A stretch of 64,000 nt of DNA, taken from assembly GCA_021234155.1 (NCBI GenBank), contig JAJEKV010000040.1:7310438-7374437 (forward strand), read 5' to 3'. The position numbers and the translations under genes are program-made. The notes under the pieces are model-generated. The model was not told where the DNA came from, searched no databases, and saw only the letters and a list, made by a program, of their open reading frames with translations. Position 1 is the first letter of the stretch. Every line of letters starts with the position of its first letter. Origin of the DNA: Isoetes taiwanensis. Lineage: Eukaryota > Streptophyta > Lycopodiopsida > Isoetales > Isoetaceae. Of the stretch, positions 10,686 through 21,570 are shown piece after piece.

Positions 10686-11390
10686 AACTTGAACCACTAA
10701 AATAAACCACTGAAAAACCACTATACATGTGGTTTTTTATGCCAAAAATTTTATTCTTAATCAAAACCACATAATATAGTGGTTTTAATATCTAGTACAT
10801 GGTTATTCATGCTGATTTTTTGGTATAGCGTGGTTTATTAGAACCCATATTAGTTTATTACATGATTTCTAGCAAAAAATAGTGGCCATTCATGTTTGTT
10901 TTCTAATATAGAAGGGTTCGAGAAGGGTTATTAAATGGACAATGGTTTGTGGCATGGTTTTTCAACACCATAATAAAAACAGCAATGGTTGTTTAGTTGA
11001 TTTTATATTGCCACAAAGTTGAATTAGTTTATGGCATGCCCTTCTATGCCAATTTAAATGCCATGGTGGTTACTTATGCTAGTTTTTATTATCACAGTGT
11101 ATTCTATAAAATGGTTGTGGTTTATAGCATAGTTTCACTATCGAAGTTAATTGTCATCGTTCTCATAGGTATCACCTAAAAGAATGTAGGCATCCATAGT
11201 GGTTACTTATAAGCACCCAAAAATTGTCTTAATTAACCACTATCAAACCACAATAGATATGATCTTTCGTAATTTTTGTTTTTCGAAGCCTCCGAAGCAT
11301 GTTAGACTTTTTTCAAATATCAAGCAAACTAGTACGTGGGAAAATGTTGTTTTTTACAGCTTCAATTCGCCACAAAAAAAATTGTGATTG
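10683..11390. mobile_element. Insert with TGGTT/AACCA subterminal-type repeats
   Basis: Homology to RT ends abruptly. The following ~600 bases hold at least fifteen copies of GTGGTT, ATGGTT or AACCACT in both orientations, for example AACCACTAAAATAAACCACT at the border and TAACCACTATCAAACCACA near 11233. Dense short motifs in both orientations near an end are typical of subterminal regions of plant CACTA and hAT DNA transposons. I see no transposase, terminal inverted repeat or target duplication, so the class is open. Confidence 0.45.
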
Positions 11391-12470
11391 TAAGAAAAAG
11401 TTATGACTTTAGCCAAATTAGAAATAGAAAGTGACAAACCTAGCATATTTTTCCATGGTGACATGGCATTTCTTTGGATGGTTGTGCCATGTCACATGAT
11501 GACTAAGCATTTTATGCACTTTGAATAGAAAATGACTAGACACTATGCCTCAAACATGCCACTAAGTTTTTTCGAATGTTTTTTTTTTTAATAGAATAGA
11601 ATAGAATAAAATAGTTTTTTTTTAATGAAATACAATTTCGTGACTAAGCATTTTACGCACTTTACATAGAAAATGGCTAGGCCAATTTTTTGGACAAAAG
11701 GGTTTTTTTGAGTGAGATACGTAGGTTGGGTTCAGTGTCCCTAGATTCCCTTGCCAAATCCTTCATGAAACGTTAAACATTGTCCAATTTCTTGCAAAAT
11801 GCTTGGTTATCATGTCCACATAATCCATATCTTGCCATGGCCAAAACACGCCACATCACCCCATCAAAACCAAGGCCGTGCTTTACTTTTGTTGGTCTTG
11901 CTTACTTGACATGACATGTCACCACTTGGAGTGCCACTTCATCATATTCCATATCACCTTTTACAGATTTCATTTTCTTAGGCATCTCATGAAAATTGCA
12001 AAAATAACACTTATTTGAATCATCATGCCATACGCCACATCATCACCACATTTTGCCAATTCATTGGCACACGTCATAGCTTATAAACAATAAGTTTTGT
12101 CAAGGGAAAAAAAAAAAGTTGTAGATTTGTCACACGTGAAAAATGAAAATATGAATCGAGTAAGTCTATCATTAGGTTCTGAAAGAGATAGATTTTCCTC
12201 CTTGTGCTATATCACAAGTTAGAGGCGCATGAGTGATGCATGTTCCCATTGCAACCCAATTCCCCATTTCATCAAGATTTGTCTTCAAACTACGGGACTT
12301 GTCTTGATGGCAAGAAGACAAAAGCATCATCGCTAGAAGACAAACCCAATTCAAATTGGGCAATTAGGAGTCTCTACTACATTTCAAGAAAGGAAGGAAG
12401 GAAGGTTCTTTTATCGTCCACGGAGACCAATGGGTCTATGGGACCCAATATACAAAACGTTAAAGAAGTT
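11391..12470. other. AT-rich, unassigned
   Basis: T-runs and an AATAG microsatellite lie at 11580-11625. A 30-40 bp phrase, GACTAAGCATTTTA[TC]GCACTTT, occurs at 11501 and 11642. An A-run lies at about 12110. No gene is visible. Confidence 0.4.
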
Positions 12471-12599
12471 TAATTCATCGCCGGATTAAAAACCCCGCCT
12501 GAAGGGTTTCGGCTGAAAAACCGTGGCGACAATCGGCCTGGCGACAACCGCCCTAACATATAAAATGCGTAAAACACCCAAAATATCACAGATCCGCGA

Positions 12600-13370
12600 C
12601 CACACCGTAGTGCCTAATCACGGGCAGCAAAGGGGTAAAGTGACTTTGCAAGGTCCAAGACCTCCCCGAATGTATCGACCCGGTGGCACGATCGACTGGT
12701 GGTTCATCGGCAAATGCAAGCGGCAAGTCCTACCGCAGGCAAGGGAGCGATCTAGCCCGGATCCCGAGAAACGAGCCGGGCAACTCGAAAGTGTGAGACT
12801 CATCCTCAATGGCACCCGCTTGACAAAGATCGACAGAGTCTGCCCCGGCGGCTCCCAATCCACCGCCTGCCTCGTCGCGTAAGATGGTGGGCACTGCGGC
12901 TAATGGAGGCAATGAGTCCAAGGCTTTTGTGGGGCAGCCGGGAACGCAGTAGAGGCTGTGGCCCCGCTAACACGGGGTTGATGTGCTCCTTGTAATGGGC
13001 CATTTTGACTGCTCTAGAGTGCCGGGGTCCCAGAGCTTGCCAAGGAAACGTCCGCCTAGGTAACTCCCGCAGTCGCCACGATCGCCGCTATGCCCACCGC
13101 CTGCAAGATCTCTGCTCCCCACATTCCATCCGCTAACCATCTCTCTCTTACCCCTCCAACAGGCCTAAGCAGCTAAGGGGACCCATGGCATACATGTAAG
13201 CCGTCAAAAAGGAGCCGAAAGCATCACCTATAGTAACCACTTTCTGAAAATAGGCGATGTGTCTATCATGGGCTGCTCCGGCGGCAAGAATCCGATTTCT
13301 GGCGCAGCTAGACCGATAGGGGGATCGAAGGTTTCACCCCGCGGGCAAGGCCAAAAATACTTATACACTG
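12600..13370 (-). pseudogene. LINE ORF2 C-terminal region
   Basis: On the minus strand, LCQAGAIEDESHTF and then SFLGIRARSLPCLR (about 12830-12730) match the C-terminal pattern of plant and algal LINE proteins: a Cys, then (I/V)EDE-H, a P, F and IR. Upstream, MAHYKEHINP (about 13003-12974) fits the segment preceding this zinc-finger-like domain. The first ligand Cys is present but later ones are changed. Frame shifts separate the blocks. The element's 3' end is probably near 12480; no poly(A) is seen. Confidence 0.6.
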
Positions 13371-13376
13371 CCCAAG

Positions 13377-14110
13377 TCATTCCAGGTCGCCAAAAGAGAT
13401 GAGCCGGGTCTCAAACCTCACCCCGTACGAATGACCCGCCTCACCAAAGGCCCGAACAGATGTGGCCCGATGGCCCCAATCATAGAGCTCAGCCTGGGTG
13501 ATCGTTATTCTGCATGGCGGCCGTTCATCACCAAGTAGTTTTATGAGCAGACGCCTCCGCCAGAGTGAGGAGGGGAACTCCACGCCTAGGTACTTGTAGG
13601 TGGGGCGGCGCCCACGTGCCGCCCCGATATATGTGAGTGCAGGAGGCATGGGGTGACGTGAAGAGGATATGAGAACCACCTCGGGTCTGGGCCGATTGAC
13701 GCCGCATGTCGTAGCGACAAAATGTGTCTAAGGGCGCCTGTGAGATCGCATAACCGGGGTATGGGCCAAGATGGCCAACATCGCCCGGTGATAGATGATT
13801 TGTGGATGACACGTGCAAAAGCGTATGCCATCCCCCCCATGCTTGAAGCCAGGACTCTAACCGATCAATGTAGAGGCCAAAAGTGTTGGCGAGAGGGGCA
13901 ACCCCTTGGGACCCGATACTACCGGTGAATGCTTGGCCCGGCCGCATCCCGCCAAAAAAAACAACTCTCATACAACACGTATATGGCATTCTGCCGCACA
14001 GCAGCGGGAGCCCGATTCTGCCTTGATCTAGCCTACGCCTTTTCCCGGGAACCGTGATCAAAAGCCTTCTTCGGAAGTCCACAAAGCAAATCTGAAGTCC
14101 GCCGATGATT
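13377..14110 (-). pseudogene. LINE reverse transcriptase, palm and thumb
   Basis: Minus strand. VDFRR-type motif A remains (MDFRRRLL at about 14080), then SSIGSQG-like sequence (SIGSQGVAPL) corresponding to the conserved QGCPLSPTLF segment, followed by FGLYIDRLESWL. Further downstream comes ALTYIGAARGRRPTYKYLGV followed by EFPSS (about 13640-13560), the classic KYLGV thumb segment of LINE RT. The catalytic YADD motif is not recognisable in any frame; the stretch 13830-13720 where it belongs is scrambled. The element would copy its RNA at a nicked chromosomal target. Confidence 0.8.
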
Positions 14111-14500
14111 CCTTCCGCTTGTCTTCAATCGGTCCGCAGGTGTAAAGATATGGTCAATCGCTTGAGTGGCGGGGGTCTAAAGCCCGGCCAGTGTGAGGGC
14201 TCGCGACATCCGTTGCCTCTCGCCACGTCAATCTTTGCTTCGAGAATGCGACCCAAGCGCTTGGCAAATATCAATGACCATGATCGTCCAAGAATTGGCG
14301 GACAAAGGGTCGCCTTCTTTGTGAATGCTTCAGGGTCCATTGTCTGGGGAGACCTTCCTCGCAATGCTCGTTGAAGGGGTAGTGAGGGCCACAAGCTGGG
14401 CCGCCCCGCCCATTTGAGTAACTTCGACACGATACCATCGAGGTCACCGCCTTCCCATTAGCCGGCCGTTCGTGCCCCCTCCTCAACATCCTCGCCCACG
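14100..14500 (-). pseudogene. LINE reverse transcriptase, N-terminal part
   Basis: FNEHCEEGLPRQWT (about 14427-14386) corresponds to the LINE segment N-terminal to motif 1. The next frame gives a segment like the N-R-I/LL-K motif 1 region (RSWSLIFAKRLGRILEAKI), then GFRP (about 14165), the conserved QAGFRP motif 2 segment. Order and spacing agree with the palm at 13.4-14.1 kb, so one minus-strand element explains 12.5-14.5 kb. Confidence 0.7.
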
Positions 14501-15150
14501 CAGAACCAATGGGGCCATCCCGCGGGGGTATGGGCGACGCTTCGGGCGGGTCATAGAGCCGCCGTGTTCCCCACCGCCTCGTGTGTGATGTCCCCCGTGA
14601 GGGTCTGGCTGGCCTTCAAGCACTCATAGCGCCAAAAAGGTTGGGGATGAGTGTCCAGCGGGCGAACATCTCCCTCGATGCTCGGCAAGGTCTTAGCGCC
14701 TTTGTGTCGCCGGATGGGCGCGGTGATCGTGGTGGCCTTGCGAATTTTTGGATCCGTACGTGGCGAGGCTGCCGCTATGTTCTTTACTGCGATCAAACCA
14801 TCGGTTATGCGGGGAATGTTGTTGACCCCTGAGCGGCGAAGCTGGGTCCGCCTTTTATTTGTCCGGCCCAGAAGTAATAGCGAAGTCACCGGGTTCCTGT
14901 CACGCTTCTAGTGTGGAGGTGCGAGAATTGCGGGAGGGCGCCCATGAGCATCTCGGCGTAGTCCTCCGCTTTGCTCATAATCTAGTCTCAACCGAGGAGG
15001 GCGAGGGGCTGGGCATAGTGGGGGTTCCCGCGGCTTGCCAAACCAGGTCCAAATAAAGTGGGGAGGTGATCCGAGTCGACCTCCTCATCCCGACCGGCTC
15101 AGGCCCACCGGAAACGCCCGATGAGATGCATATCTTGCGCAACTAGGGAA
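14501..15150 (-). pseudogene. Probable LINE upstream region
   Basis: GC-rich sequence with the same base composition as the LINE RT. Minus-strand frames exist, for instance a basic 112-residue frame at 14889-14554, but I cannot identify apurinic-endonuclease motifs. It is assigned to the LINE by composition and contiguity only. Composition changes sharply to AT-rich near 15150-15200. Confidence 0.35.
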
Positions 15151-16036
15151 TCGCATACGGACTTGTCGTAAAGATAATTCCGCGGCGTTGAAGATAATGG
15201 GAATGCTAATATTCTTTTGGGTTTGCCATGTGGCAAAGTCGTGCCAGCATAACGGCCTAATGGGGATGCACCCTAAGCACCCAAAGTTTAGGTATAAGTA
15301 TATCCAAAACTTAAGCATGTAGAATTGAAGTGCATTTAATTTGACTAGACAAAATTATGCAATGCCACTAACCATACATATCACGAAAGTGACAAAGTTT
15401 TGAATAACAAAAGCTAAATTTGAGAAAGCACATTAAGGCTATGGTTCTAAAATAGGGTTTTTTTTTTCTATTCTAAAATAGGGGGGTTTGGCCCTGAAAA
15501 ATCCACCAATTTTTGGAAACTATAGCCGACAATTTTTCAGGTGTTAAAAGCAAAACTTTTGGCAACATACACTATAAAGTGCCCTATCAGCAGCTTTTTC
15601 CGGTTGTCTTAAATGCGGCGACATTTTCTCTAGTTTCTTCCGATTGATATTTTTCAAACCATGGTAGGTTCCCACAATTAGCAATATAGGCCTACAAGTG
15701 CTTTAGTTCAAATATTATCCCGCCCTCCCAATGGGCGGGATAAATTTAAAAAAACATGTCTTTATTGAAGAAACCCTAAACCCTTTCTTTATTTTCGATT
15801 ATTCGAATTGAAACCCTATTCTCTTCCAACTGCGACGGGCGGATCAACTCCGGCCCCTATGCCTAGCTCCAACTCTCAATGGCGGATCTAACTCGGCTCC
15901 TGACTCGGCCGGTTCTCGACTGATCAACTCAGGCCTCTTCTCTTTTGCAACTCCCCGGTTTACATCCGATTGTTGTTCCCTGTGGAGTTGTGGGGTTATT
16001 TTTCTATTTCCTTTCCTTTACTTGTGTTTGATTTTT
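15151..16036. other. AT-rich, unassigned; telo-box-like motif
   Basis: AAACCCTAAACCC at 15772 is a plant telo-box-like motif followed by a C/T-rich stretch and ATGGCGGATCTAACT at 15880. This resembles the 5' end of a plant gene, but the frame stops after about 14 codons. A CTAAAATAGGGTTTTTTTTTT palindrome-like tract lies at about 15450-15485. Confidence 0.35.
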
Positions 16037-16200
16037 GCTTGTGTTTACTTGTGTAAAAAACCGGGTTTTTTTTCGGTAGAGTCTGGGCTCTGCCATATAA
16101 ACCATAACGACCTCTGATTTTTGCTTGTGTCTTTGTATAAAACATTTGGATTTTTGGTAGATCTTGGCTCGCCCATATAAGCCATAACGACCTCTGGTGG
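16037..16200. repeat. 86-bp tandem duplication
   Basis: Copies begin at 16037 and 16123, both starting GCTTGTGT and ending CATAACGACCTCT. The shared core is GGTAGA-TCT(G)GGCTC followed by GCCATATAARCCATAACG. They differ by indels, some at CTG-like positions (GGGCTCTGCC versus GGCTCGCC). Confidence 0.75.
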
Positions 16201-16918
16201 TCTTATGGAGTTGAATCGATGCAAAAAGAGGGCGGGGATGGAATCTTGTGACATGAAAAATAGTATGATAATCTTGATGTAAAAGCGAGGATTCGTTTGA
16301 AGGAAATTTTGATGCATGGCTTTTAGAACACGTAAGAAAGCGCCTTAAAGGTATCTTCAAGTTCCATAATGCGATACTTGTGGAGATTGGAGCTCAAATG
16401 GAAGTTTGTAGCTGAATCTGTTTCATGAGATCGCAGATTTGAGAATCGATTCAGAGAGCAGATTCTTGAAGAACAAAAAGGACCCCTTCGGTATCTCTGT
16501 TTTATTCCTTTTTATTTAGAAAACATGCTTGTCTTTTTCACCGTCCGCTTCCATGTCTTTTCTTGATTGTTTGTTTTCGCATTGCGTATATGGAAGCCCC
16601 CCTCGCTTTTTTTTTGTCCCCTTATTAAAACATAAAGCTGATTATATTGTGGAATATATTATAGATTGTTCTTTATTACAATCGAAACATCACAAATTTT
16701 TTACATTGCGTAATACATTGCTTAGTTTGGAATTGTAAAGCTTGGAATTTTATTTGAAAATAAGATCATACTTTGGAAATGAACATGTGATTGTATACTT
16801 TGAAATACAAACTTGAAAACGAGTTGTTTACTTCAAAATTTAAAGTGAAAATTCATCTTCATGTATACTCATTTTATTCGACAATGCAAAAATTCCTTTG
16901 TTTACTATAACTTTTTTG

Positions 16919-16957
16919 GGTTGCCCCTAGGGGGCAAACCCTCGCTTATGTGGGTAT
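16919..16957. repeat. Palindrome-containing motif, left copy
   Basis: GGTTGCCCCTAGGGGGCAAA followed by CCCTCGCTTATGTGGGT. The core TTGCCCCTAGGGGGCAA is a near-perfect palindrome. A second copy in the same orientation occurs at 20087-20123, 3.2 kb away; the GT47 fragment lies between. Confidence 0.6.
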
Positions 16958-17074
16958 GTGGGTATATCCGGTATATGCCTAGGCATATGCCTAGCATATA
17001 TCTTGGTGGATGCTAAACCGGGGAGGGTGCCCGTAAGGTGCTCGGTCATCCAGCCCATTCCTTCGCAGGCGCTT

Positions 17075-17263
17075 TTACTCTCTGATTTTGGAAGATTTGC
17101 TCCTGATCAAGCTTCTTTCGTGAAGGATGTGGTGCTACCATATTCCCATCGGATAAATTCCTATATTCAAGAAAATAGCACATTGAAGAGGGATACTATT
17201 TTGTTTTTTGGGGGGGAAGGGAATCGTTATAGAAAAGAGCTAATTGCTTATGTTAGTCAACCC
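17075..17263 (+). pseudogene. Exostosin-domain (GT47) glycosyltransferase fragment, first part
   Basis: The frame LLSDFGRFAPDQASFVKDVV, then LPYSHRI and, after an Asn/Ser-rich linker, ILFFGGEGNRYRKE matches the central part of plant GT47 proteins of the ARAD-like arabinosyltransferase group. There the pattern is DFGR...D.. ...KDV..PY.HR followed by LLFF.G..YRKEGG. These are Golgi type II membrane enzymes that build cell-wall polysaccharides. No signal-anchor or N-terminal half is found upstream, and the frame ends at 17263 soon after the YRKE motif. ARAD membership is from memory of the family pattern. Confidence 0.8.
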
Positions 17264-18055
17264 TAATTTTTGAATTCCAGAATGGATGCTTCTTGCATAC
17301 CGTTGCTAAGATTGTCAGCTAGTTGGGCGCCTGTGCATCATGCAGATAATGAAGATAGCAAGCGATCAAAAACAGAAATATTCAAGCTAGGAGCATTGAT
17401 AATCAGGTCAATAATCAGGTCCGTGTCTTCCCTAGTGAGGTTCCCTATTTTTTGTTGGTTAAAGATTGGGTTGGCTTCTTGAGAACTTTTCATACCCTTT
17501 TCCTTTCTGAGCATGAGTCAGTATGATATCTAATCAGGGAGCTACTTTTGTGTCTCCAAATTCACTTTCTGATGTGGAAAATATACGGAAAAGATTGGCT
17601 ATGTTGATCCCTTATGTGAGTTTTTGATGTATTTGAATGCCTAGTGTATTCATTGTTAGGCAATACTTAGAATGCTTGAGTGTGCAATTATGCTGGAATA
17701 AGAGAGCAACAGATTTCTTTCCTTATACTTATTATGGAACATGTTCTTGAAGTTCCGTGTCTACATTTTGAAAGCAGGCACGCCATTTCATTTGTCCAGA
17801 GACTGCAATTCAAGAATTGTTATAACTATTTCATATTTCAGACTTTCGCGCACCATCACGAACACGATCAAGTATTGCAGACATACAAATGTTGTTCTTG
17901 CTGTAGATGATGCATAAAGATTAAAAGATGTAAGACAGATGCAAAGGTACAAGTTGGAATTGCTAAAAACTTTGGCACATAGCAGTGATTATGTTTACAA
18001 GTGGCAGCACAGGCATGCAAAGGCTAGTGATATTGATGCCATTGATATTGCTTGG

Positions 18056-18335
18056 CAGCTCAAGGGATGAGAAGTTCAAAATTTTGTCTTCATCCAGCTG
18101 GTGATACACCATCACTATGCCGGTACTTTTTGTTTGATGCTATAGTGAGTATATGCATACCGGTTATTGTCGGTGATGACATTGAACTTCCGTTTGAAGA
18201 TGAGTTGGATTACAACAAGTTTGCAGTCTTTGTTCCAGACATATAAGGCGTTGAACCCGATTATCTTCCTTTATTCTTGCCGAGGCAAATGGATGATGAA
18301 ATTATCAAAGAAAAGCAAAAGAACAATTGCGTGAG
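18056..18335 (+). pseudogene. GT47 glycosyltransferase fragment, C-terminal part
   Basis: [18 protein letters not shown], then the substrate-binding region with [20 protein letters not shown] and [15 protein letters not shown], is diagnostic for the exostosin-domain C terminus. Two extra residues (YF) sit between CR and LFDAIVS compared with the usual pattern. A stop (TAA at 18244) interrupts the frame, which otherwise continues (GVEPDYLP) to a splice-donor-like GTGAG/GTATGT at 18335/18336. It is preceded by CAG and a likely intron after the first part. Retained introns argue against a processed pseudogene. Confidence 0.8.
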
Positions 18336-19130
18336 GTATGTATGCTTGAATGTCTCAAGTTTATGTTTGCTAAATTATCAAGTCAACAATAATCTTGTAT
18401 TAGTTAGTTGAAACTTATGTGTATTAGTAGATGCAATGTAGATGTTTCTAAGCCTAGTACGATACTCAAGAACCTCATGGCAGAGTGGAAGAACAAATTT
18501 CCTGCGGTGTCTTTTAAGCTCTCTCTTGCAAAGGGCATTTTCATAACATGATATTTGAGGCCGCATAATCCCAACAAATTAAACAAATGACCTTGAACGC
18601 TTGCCTCTTTTCTTTTCGTTTTTGCTTTCTTTTCCACTTTTGTGTGCAAGTTTTCTCATTATGAGTGGCTATGCCAAGTCTACAAAGACCACTAATCACG
18701 GGGCTAGTTTTTTTTTTGTAGGCCCCATACTTTGATTTCCAAATTGTATGGTCTGGATTTTTATGGTTAGGAGGGGCTGTAAACGAAAAGTGTCAAGATC
18801 GGAGATTGTTAATATACCTAGATAATAACCTAGATGTGAGTAAATGACGTGACACCCGATCATGATTTGACTTTTAGGCATAATCTAGGGATGTCCAATA
18901 TCTTGGCATCGGGATGGATGTCAATGATCTTTTCTTTGGAAGGGCTTGAGCATCAAAAATGCAGGCGTATGTTTTAAAGTAATCAATATTGAATCATAAT
19001 GGATCTCGAAATTTTCATATCCGGGCTTCTTAGCATGTAATGTATTGTATTAACTTGATGTTGCCTTTTTCTTTGCGGTAAGAAAGTATTTTGAATATGA
19101 AGAGCCTACTTGGGGCTATTGACCGATTTG
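18336..19130. other. AT-rich, unassigned, probable intron or flank
   Basis: No coding signal that I can support. It follows the donor-like site of the GT47 fragment and precedes a separate coding-like fragment at 19.15 kb. Confidence 0.4.
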
Positions 19131-19147
19131 GAGACAAGTGAGGGAAA

Positions 19148-19440
19148 AAAAGTTGTTGCTGATCAAAACATTGATAAACCGTGATAAATCGAATGGTTGA
19201 AGGAAGTACCGCAAATTGTTCTTGTGTATGCTCATCTAGACAAGGTTCTCCAAATAAGCAGAATTGATGTACCGCTTCACGTTTCATCGTATCCATCCTA
19301 TGGATTTGATCTCAACGGGTTGAAGGCTTTGGAGGTATAGAATTTTACTTCCCACAAATTTTGCTTCATTTCTATTGTAACAACCAAATTTGATGCAGAA
19401 AGTTGTAATAATGGTTGCAAGGAGGCTTCTTGGTATGGAA
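19148..19440 (+). pseudogene. Coding-like fragment with a small intron, unknown family
   Basis: The plus-strand frame IEWLKEVPQIVLVYAHLDKV, then ISRIDVPLHVSSYPSYGFDL and NGLKALE, ends at GTATAG (19336). A GT...AG gap with a T-rich tract ends in GATGCAG at about 19399. The frame then resumes as KVVIMVARRLLGME before a stop. It reads like genuine protein with an intron of about 63 bases. I do not recognise the family. It lies inside the 3.2-kb interval bounded by the two palindromic motifs. Confidence 0.45.
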
Positions 19441-20086
19441 TAGCGATGCCAACTTTGTATTCTACCATTATTGTTCAAGAAACAATTGGTTTGATAAATC
19501 ACCATAGCAATATGAGGCTTATATCTAATGAATTAAATGAGAACGATATGGGATGATAACTCATAGTATGGAATGACAAGAAGTAAAAAAAGGAAGTCAT
19601 CTGAAAGTAGGCATCATTTCATAATTTACATATATCGGAATGGCCTCTGACAATGCCGATGATTGTATCAAGCACATCGTCATGATACCAAACTTCCTCA
19701 TTAAGCAAATGTAATGTCATGGTAACAAACAAGAATGGGGCATGTTGTTAGAGCTATGCACCATTTTCACAACTTAAAATGAAACGGTTCTAGTTTAAGG
19801 GTGCTTTCCATGGGTTCTTGGGACTGGATTGCCGTATTCAGGTGTTTTGACTGGGCAAAAAGAATTCGAAAACCCTGAACCAAGCAAGGCCGGATCTTCA
19901 TGGGATCATGGCGTTTGTATGCTTGGCCGTAAAAAATTCAAGGTCGAATCTTCATGGGAACATGGCATCTCAGATGCTTGGTAAGAAAAATCCCAAGGTT
20001 TTGGGCCCCATGGGAAAGCACCCTAAGCCTATTCACATCAAGAAATCTCAATACAAACCCTTGGGTGACTAGGAGGATTTTTCTTT
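19441..20086. other. Unassigned
   Basis: It contains a local imperfect repeat of TTCATGGGA[TA]CATGGC with TGCTTGG (about 19890-19980). No gene is supported. Confidence 0.35.
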
Positions 20087-20123
20087 TGGTTGCCCTAAGG
20101 GGCAAACCCGCTTTTATGTGGGT
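20087..20123. repeat. Palindrome-containing motif, right copy
   Basis: GGTTGCCCTAAGGGGCAAAC followed by CCGCTTTTATGTGGGT is the direct copy of the motif at 16919. The two differ by small indels and substitutions, including TCGCTT versus CGCTTTT. Confidence 0.6.
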
Positions 20124-21060
20124 GATCGCTTTTAATCGCTGTTAAGAAATCGCAGTCAGAGGGTTTGGCCCAAGAGCAAAATCTTCAAATGATTATCCGC
20201 CTTTGGATCGGTCCGAACGGGATGTAGCGTGCATTTGAATGGGTGGTCGTGATTTTGAGAATGCAAAAGGTTCATTTCATTTTATGGCCCCGGCAGTGTC
20301 CTCCAGTTTGCTAGAAGTGGACATTTAAAGAGGCTTCTTGTAGATTGTGCTGAGGCAGTGAGCCCGAAAGCAATTTTCCCCGATAGAGAAGAAGCATTTG
20401 AATGGGATTTTGTAAAGTTTCATATTTAATCCACAATTTCGATCAAGCCCTAAAACGTGGCGGGTCCTAAGATGTGCTGCGAGAAGTTTTAGAAATGACA
20501 GAGAGCATGGAATAGAAAATTTGAAGCAAAGATGTGATAGGTATTTGCTTCATGTGGTGTCGGCAGAGTTGGGTAGATATCATTGTTGTTCTTTAGAAAT
20601 GTGACCAACTAGTATTACCAAAGCACGGTAATTGGCTCTTTTTACCACTGGGTATTCTATTCTTAATATTTGTATACATTCACTAAGAAAATAAAAGCAT
20701 GTATGTTATACAGGCCTGTCAATTTCCATTATCGATGTAACTACACGACATTCTTCATGAATGGCTAATGTGTTTTAGACAAAGAACATAATCACGCCAA
20801 CCCAATTGGTCTAGGCCTTCCGAGCTTCGTAAGCCTCTTCTTGGTCCATATACAATTCATAAACAAAAGAAAACAAAACAACACAAAAACAAAACCCCAT
20901 TCAAACCATTAATAAGCCCCTGACACATGAAATGATCTAAACAAGCAGAGTAAAAATTAAGGACGATTAATCGCCAAATGGGCTAATTTATTTTAAATTT
21001 TTAGATTAGCATTCGACAAGGTTAGTAGTCTTGAAAACGTAAAACGACAACAAGAAACAT
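20124..21060 (+). other. Mostly unassigned; short coding-like scraps
   Basis: GHLKRLLVDCAEAVSPKAIF (about 20310-20370) and, in another frame, LRCAARSF then a charged segment ending LLHVVSAELG (about 20470-20570) look protein-like and could be one exon broken by frameshifts. I cannot name the family. The remainder is AT-rich. Confidence 0.3.
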
Positions 21061-21570
21061 GAAAACACACTTTTGGGGCCACCGAGGGTAAACCCGTCGT
21101 CGCGAAACACCTGTTATATTTGTTGCTTTCATTTTATCCAATACATTGTTTACAAAACTACACTAGAAAAATAACGTCCTAAAAAAATTTGTAATCTAAA
21201 AATAAAACGTGGTTGCATTACAAAAATGAAAATAACATGTGCACAATTAAAGGAAAACTATGCTTAAAATTCTACATGTAAAGACTATGCATTGTTATTA
21301 GGTGAAGACCACATTTAAAAACTATGTGATGTTTTTGTTTTTGAGTGAAAACTACACATAAGATTACGCATTGTTTTTATCTAGAAACCATGGTGAAGAT
21401 ACACATACAAACCACACGATTGTTTTCGCCTGAAAATCACGGATGAAAACTACGATTATTTATGTGCGAAAAAACCACACTAAAGAACTATGCGTTGTTT
21501 CTAGCATTTTTGAACAAAACTATGGGTAGTCTTTATGTTGTTTTTTTACCAAAAAAGACACGAAAAACTA
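21060..21570. repeat. Cluster of diverged ~30-60 bp motifs (ACTA[CT]GCATTGTTTT type)
   Basis: Phrases such as AAGACTATGCATTGTTATTA, AAGATTACGCATTGTTTTTA, ACCACACGATTGTTTTCG and GAACTATGCGTTGTTTCTA recur roughly every 40-70 bases. Between them are AAAACTAC or AAACCACA phrases. This is how subterminal repeat regions of plant DNA transposons look. Nearby (21084) a GC-rich CCGAGGGTAAACCCGTCGTC stands out. No transposase is visible. Confidence 0.45.

Noticed and set aside
15772-15785. Telomeric repeat
   Set aside because: Only about two AAACCCT units are present; this is at most a telo-box or chance.
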